Below are positions 61,861 through 64,000 of a DNA stretch of 64,000 bases, piece after piece (position 1 is the first letter of the stretch; every line of letters begins with the position of its first letter). A program made the translations under genes and the position numbers. The DNA is from Maylandia zebra (Eukaryota; Chordata; Actinopteri; Cichliformes; Cichlidae), in assembly GCF_041146795.1 (NCBI RefSeq), contig NC_135177.1, forward strand, positions 20,101,560 to 20,165,559, read 5' to 3'. The notes under the pieces are model-generated. The model worked only from the letters and a program-made list of their open reading frames with translations. It was not told the origin of the DNA and did not search any database.

Positions 61861-63700
61861 ATTTCATAATTCATAATTTTTTGATGGGGGATTTTTGGCT
61901 AAATATTTATTGCATTATGTCAGTGCTGTTTTAGCTCTCTGGTTTATCTGAGTGTGACTTATTGTGTGGAACACCTATACCTGCTTTGGACAGATGTTCT
62001 GGGGAACATTTTGAGAAACGATAAATGACCTAATGGCTACAAAAACAACTCACTATGGAAAAACAAACAAACAAACAAACAAACAAACAAACAAACAAAC
62101 AAACAAACATTTCGTTTCCCAAATCATGTGACCATTTGCATCGTGCAGGCTTCCCCTTAGTTGTGTGTAGTAGAAGCGCTTTTGCATGTCTGGACATGCC
62201 TTCCGCAGTAGTGGATGCTCACTTATGCCCGGTAAGTGGTGTGGATGCAGGACAGAATGCGGGTAATGATGCTTGGATAATTGTTTCTTCGACACCCACC
62301 AGGTTCAAGGTAGGCCTAATATGATGCATCTCTTTACATTTAAAGCTCAACCTTGAAAGAGTTGCCCCAGAACTTAAATTGGTACTTGGACATGTTTGGC
62401 TTTGGAGTGAAGGTCATACAGCGTTATTGCCCACAGCAAGTGGAACCCACTTGAGTTTTCACGGTTTTTTTTCCCTCGCTGAAAACTACTGAGTGCGTGA
62501 GTAGGAGAGAGCGTAGACTCAGTGTATAGGAACATGTGTGTGTTTACAAATGAAAGGGTACGTTGTTTATTTTGTTAGAACGATGATATGCTGCTGCTAA
62601 AATCACTATCTATTACTAGTGCAAGTACTCCAGGACTAGTACTGTCGCTACTGCACTACTACAGTGTAAACATTTGGTTTCATGCACTCACTCTCATTAT
62701 GTGTGCACCATACTGAGAAATGTTGCTTAGACTGTGCAGCTAGGCTAGCAAAACAAACATATCGGGTTGGACCACAATAATCAGCATCCGATATTATTCA
62801 GTGTCTGTGAAGATGTCAACAGGGACTCAATATTCTGATCTGTGGTGAAAGCTTTCCCGACATACTAATGCAAGGAAGCCTTTGATCGAGATACAAACAG
62901 CCAGACACATTTGAAAGCTCTGTCTTTATGCGACTTCACGCTTGATGTGATCTCCTCTATACACTGCACATTTATTTCACCCCATGCAACTTAAGCTGGA
63001 TTTGTGAATTCTCGGAAGGCAGCGTGTCAGATCACTTGTCTGACATTAATTCTGACCTTCAGTTTACAGTGAGCCATTTTATGGCAGTGCAAACCTCTGT
63101 TTGTTGTTGATGCTTGTTTCACAGCGGTTTCGGTTCCCTTTCTGTGGGGATAGTGTTGGTCCTGAGGTTTACATTGGCTTGGCAGCGTCTTGGTAGTAAT
63201 ATCAGTCATTGTAGGAAGATGAGGCTGTACCCCTTTGGCAAGAAAGACACACTGCAAGTTTATTTTCTTTTTCTCTCAGGTTCAACAGCTGGAAAAACAC
63301 AGCTTCAGTTTGTACATTTGGCATGTGCTTCTGCATGCCTGTGGTCATTTGTATCTCTGTCTTCCAGCTCGCTGAAGCTTCTGGCAATATATTAGGGTTT
63401 AATGTCTACATGGAAAAGTATGCATTTATGGTTTCACCCATGCAACACAAAAATTACAACTTTATACATATATATATTCATAGGTCCCACATCCTTTTCC
63501 TGCAACACTGGGATTGCAAATATCTGTAACACTGGGATTACATTTGCAGTAGCATTCCAACAGTTCCCTATTCTCATCGGTTGTGATGCCTTCTTGTTCC
63601 ACTAGCTCACTTCTCATCAGAATGTCCTGGTTCCTTAACACGTGCAGCTGTGTTCAGTCATATTCTTCTTGATTGTACCGAGGTAGACTTGGGGGGCCTT
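61861..63700. other. Gene-free region
   Basis: Nothing is recognised except the AAAC microsatellite at 62059. Confidence 0.4.
62059..62108. repeat. (AAAC)n microsatellite
   Basis: About 12 uninterrupted AAAC units. Confidence 0.95.
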
Positions 63701-63764
63701 GCCAGATGCCACAAGCCCTGGTTAGGATTTGAACTCCTGACCTACAATCAAGTGACGCCCTATG

Positions 63765-63890
63765 AGGAAGCACTTGGTGACAGTGGGAAGAAAAAAACTC
63801 CCTTTTAACAGGAAGAAACCTCCAGCAGAATTGGGCTCAGAGAGGGGCAGCCATCTGCCACCATTGGTTCTGTATAAGTTCTATATAAGA
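63765..63890 (-). mobile_element. L2-type LINE 3' UTR fragment, minus orientation
   Basis: The complement contains 'ctgctggaggtttcttcctg' and 'ttcccactgtcaccaagtgc', homologous to 61676-61760 but inverted. Confidence 0.7.
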
Positions 63891-63894
63891 AGGA

Positions 63895-64000
63895 CTCATG
63901 CAGGCTGGAGAAACTGATCAGGAAGGCTAGCTCTGTGGTCGGCATGAAGCTGGACACTCTGGTGACACTGGCAGAGAAAAGGACACTAAAAAAACTGCTG
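63895..64000 (+). mobile_element. LINE reverse-transcriptase C-terminal fragment, cut by the window end
   Basis: A frame reads RLEKLIRKASSVVGMKLDTL and continues with EKRTLKKLL, a stretch found downstream of RT in fish RTE/L1-like LINEs. It continues past the window. Confidence 0.6.

Noticed and set aside
63700-63760. tRNA B-box-like word on the minus strand (GAGTTCAAATCC)
   Set aside because: No A-box or cloverleaf could be found; it is more likely part of a repeat.

Overview
This is vertebrate, almost certainly teleost, DNA and most likely from a cichlid or other percomorph fish. Genes are split by short GT-AG introns, the fatty-acid-binding protein is of the fish fabp11 type, and the repeats are typical of teleosts: Tc1/mariner relics, L2- and RTE-type LINEs, a tRNA-derived SINE, a Penelope-like element and long microsatellites. 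The species call is an inference.

Layout. 0-9.5 kb: a tandem duplication carrying two copies of an RBM12B-like RNA-binding protein gene. The right copy (6968-8872) is intact; the left copy (512-2419) has two homopolymer frameshifts. 9.5-13.7 kb: a three-layer nest of transposons. 14.1-17.7 kb: a six-exon gene matching human C8orf88, with an eIF4E-binding-type motif. 18.4-21.8 kb: uridine phosphorylase, seven coding exons, 310 aa. 24.1-28.0 kb: stathmin-2 (SCG10), five coding exons, 179 aa. 28.1-29.7 kb: a Tc1 relic abutting a decayed Penelope-like element. 31.9-33.3 kb (minus strand): hey1, five coding exons, 315 aa. 33.7-36.5 kb: a young, gag-only LTR retrotransposon about 400 bp upstream of the hey1 start codon. 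36.5-46.1 kb: about 9.7 kb with no recognisable gene, but with CTCF-like motifs. 46.2-47.0 kb: fabp11. 49.6-52.3 kb: fam8a1, five coding exons, 332 aa. 52.3-64 kb: no recognisable gene, with several DNA-transposon and LINE fragments.

Genes together. These are ordinary single-gene vertebrate units, not operons. From memory, RBM12B, C8orf88, STMN2, HEY1 and the FABP4/5/PMP2 cluster all lie on human 8q, so most of the window is a rearranged 8q-syntenic block. Uridine phosphorylase and FAM8A1 map elsewhere in human.

I found no convincing new biological system. The best leads are the very recent rbm12b tandem duplication with one decaying copy, the nested transposons whose target-site duplications can be read directly, the young LTR insertion next to hey1, and oriented CTCF-like motifs around hey1. 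Exon boundaries were set by reading splice sites and checking phase by hand; no searches were run, and similarities to known families are from memory.
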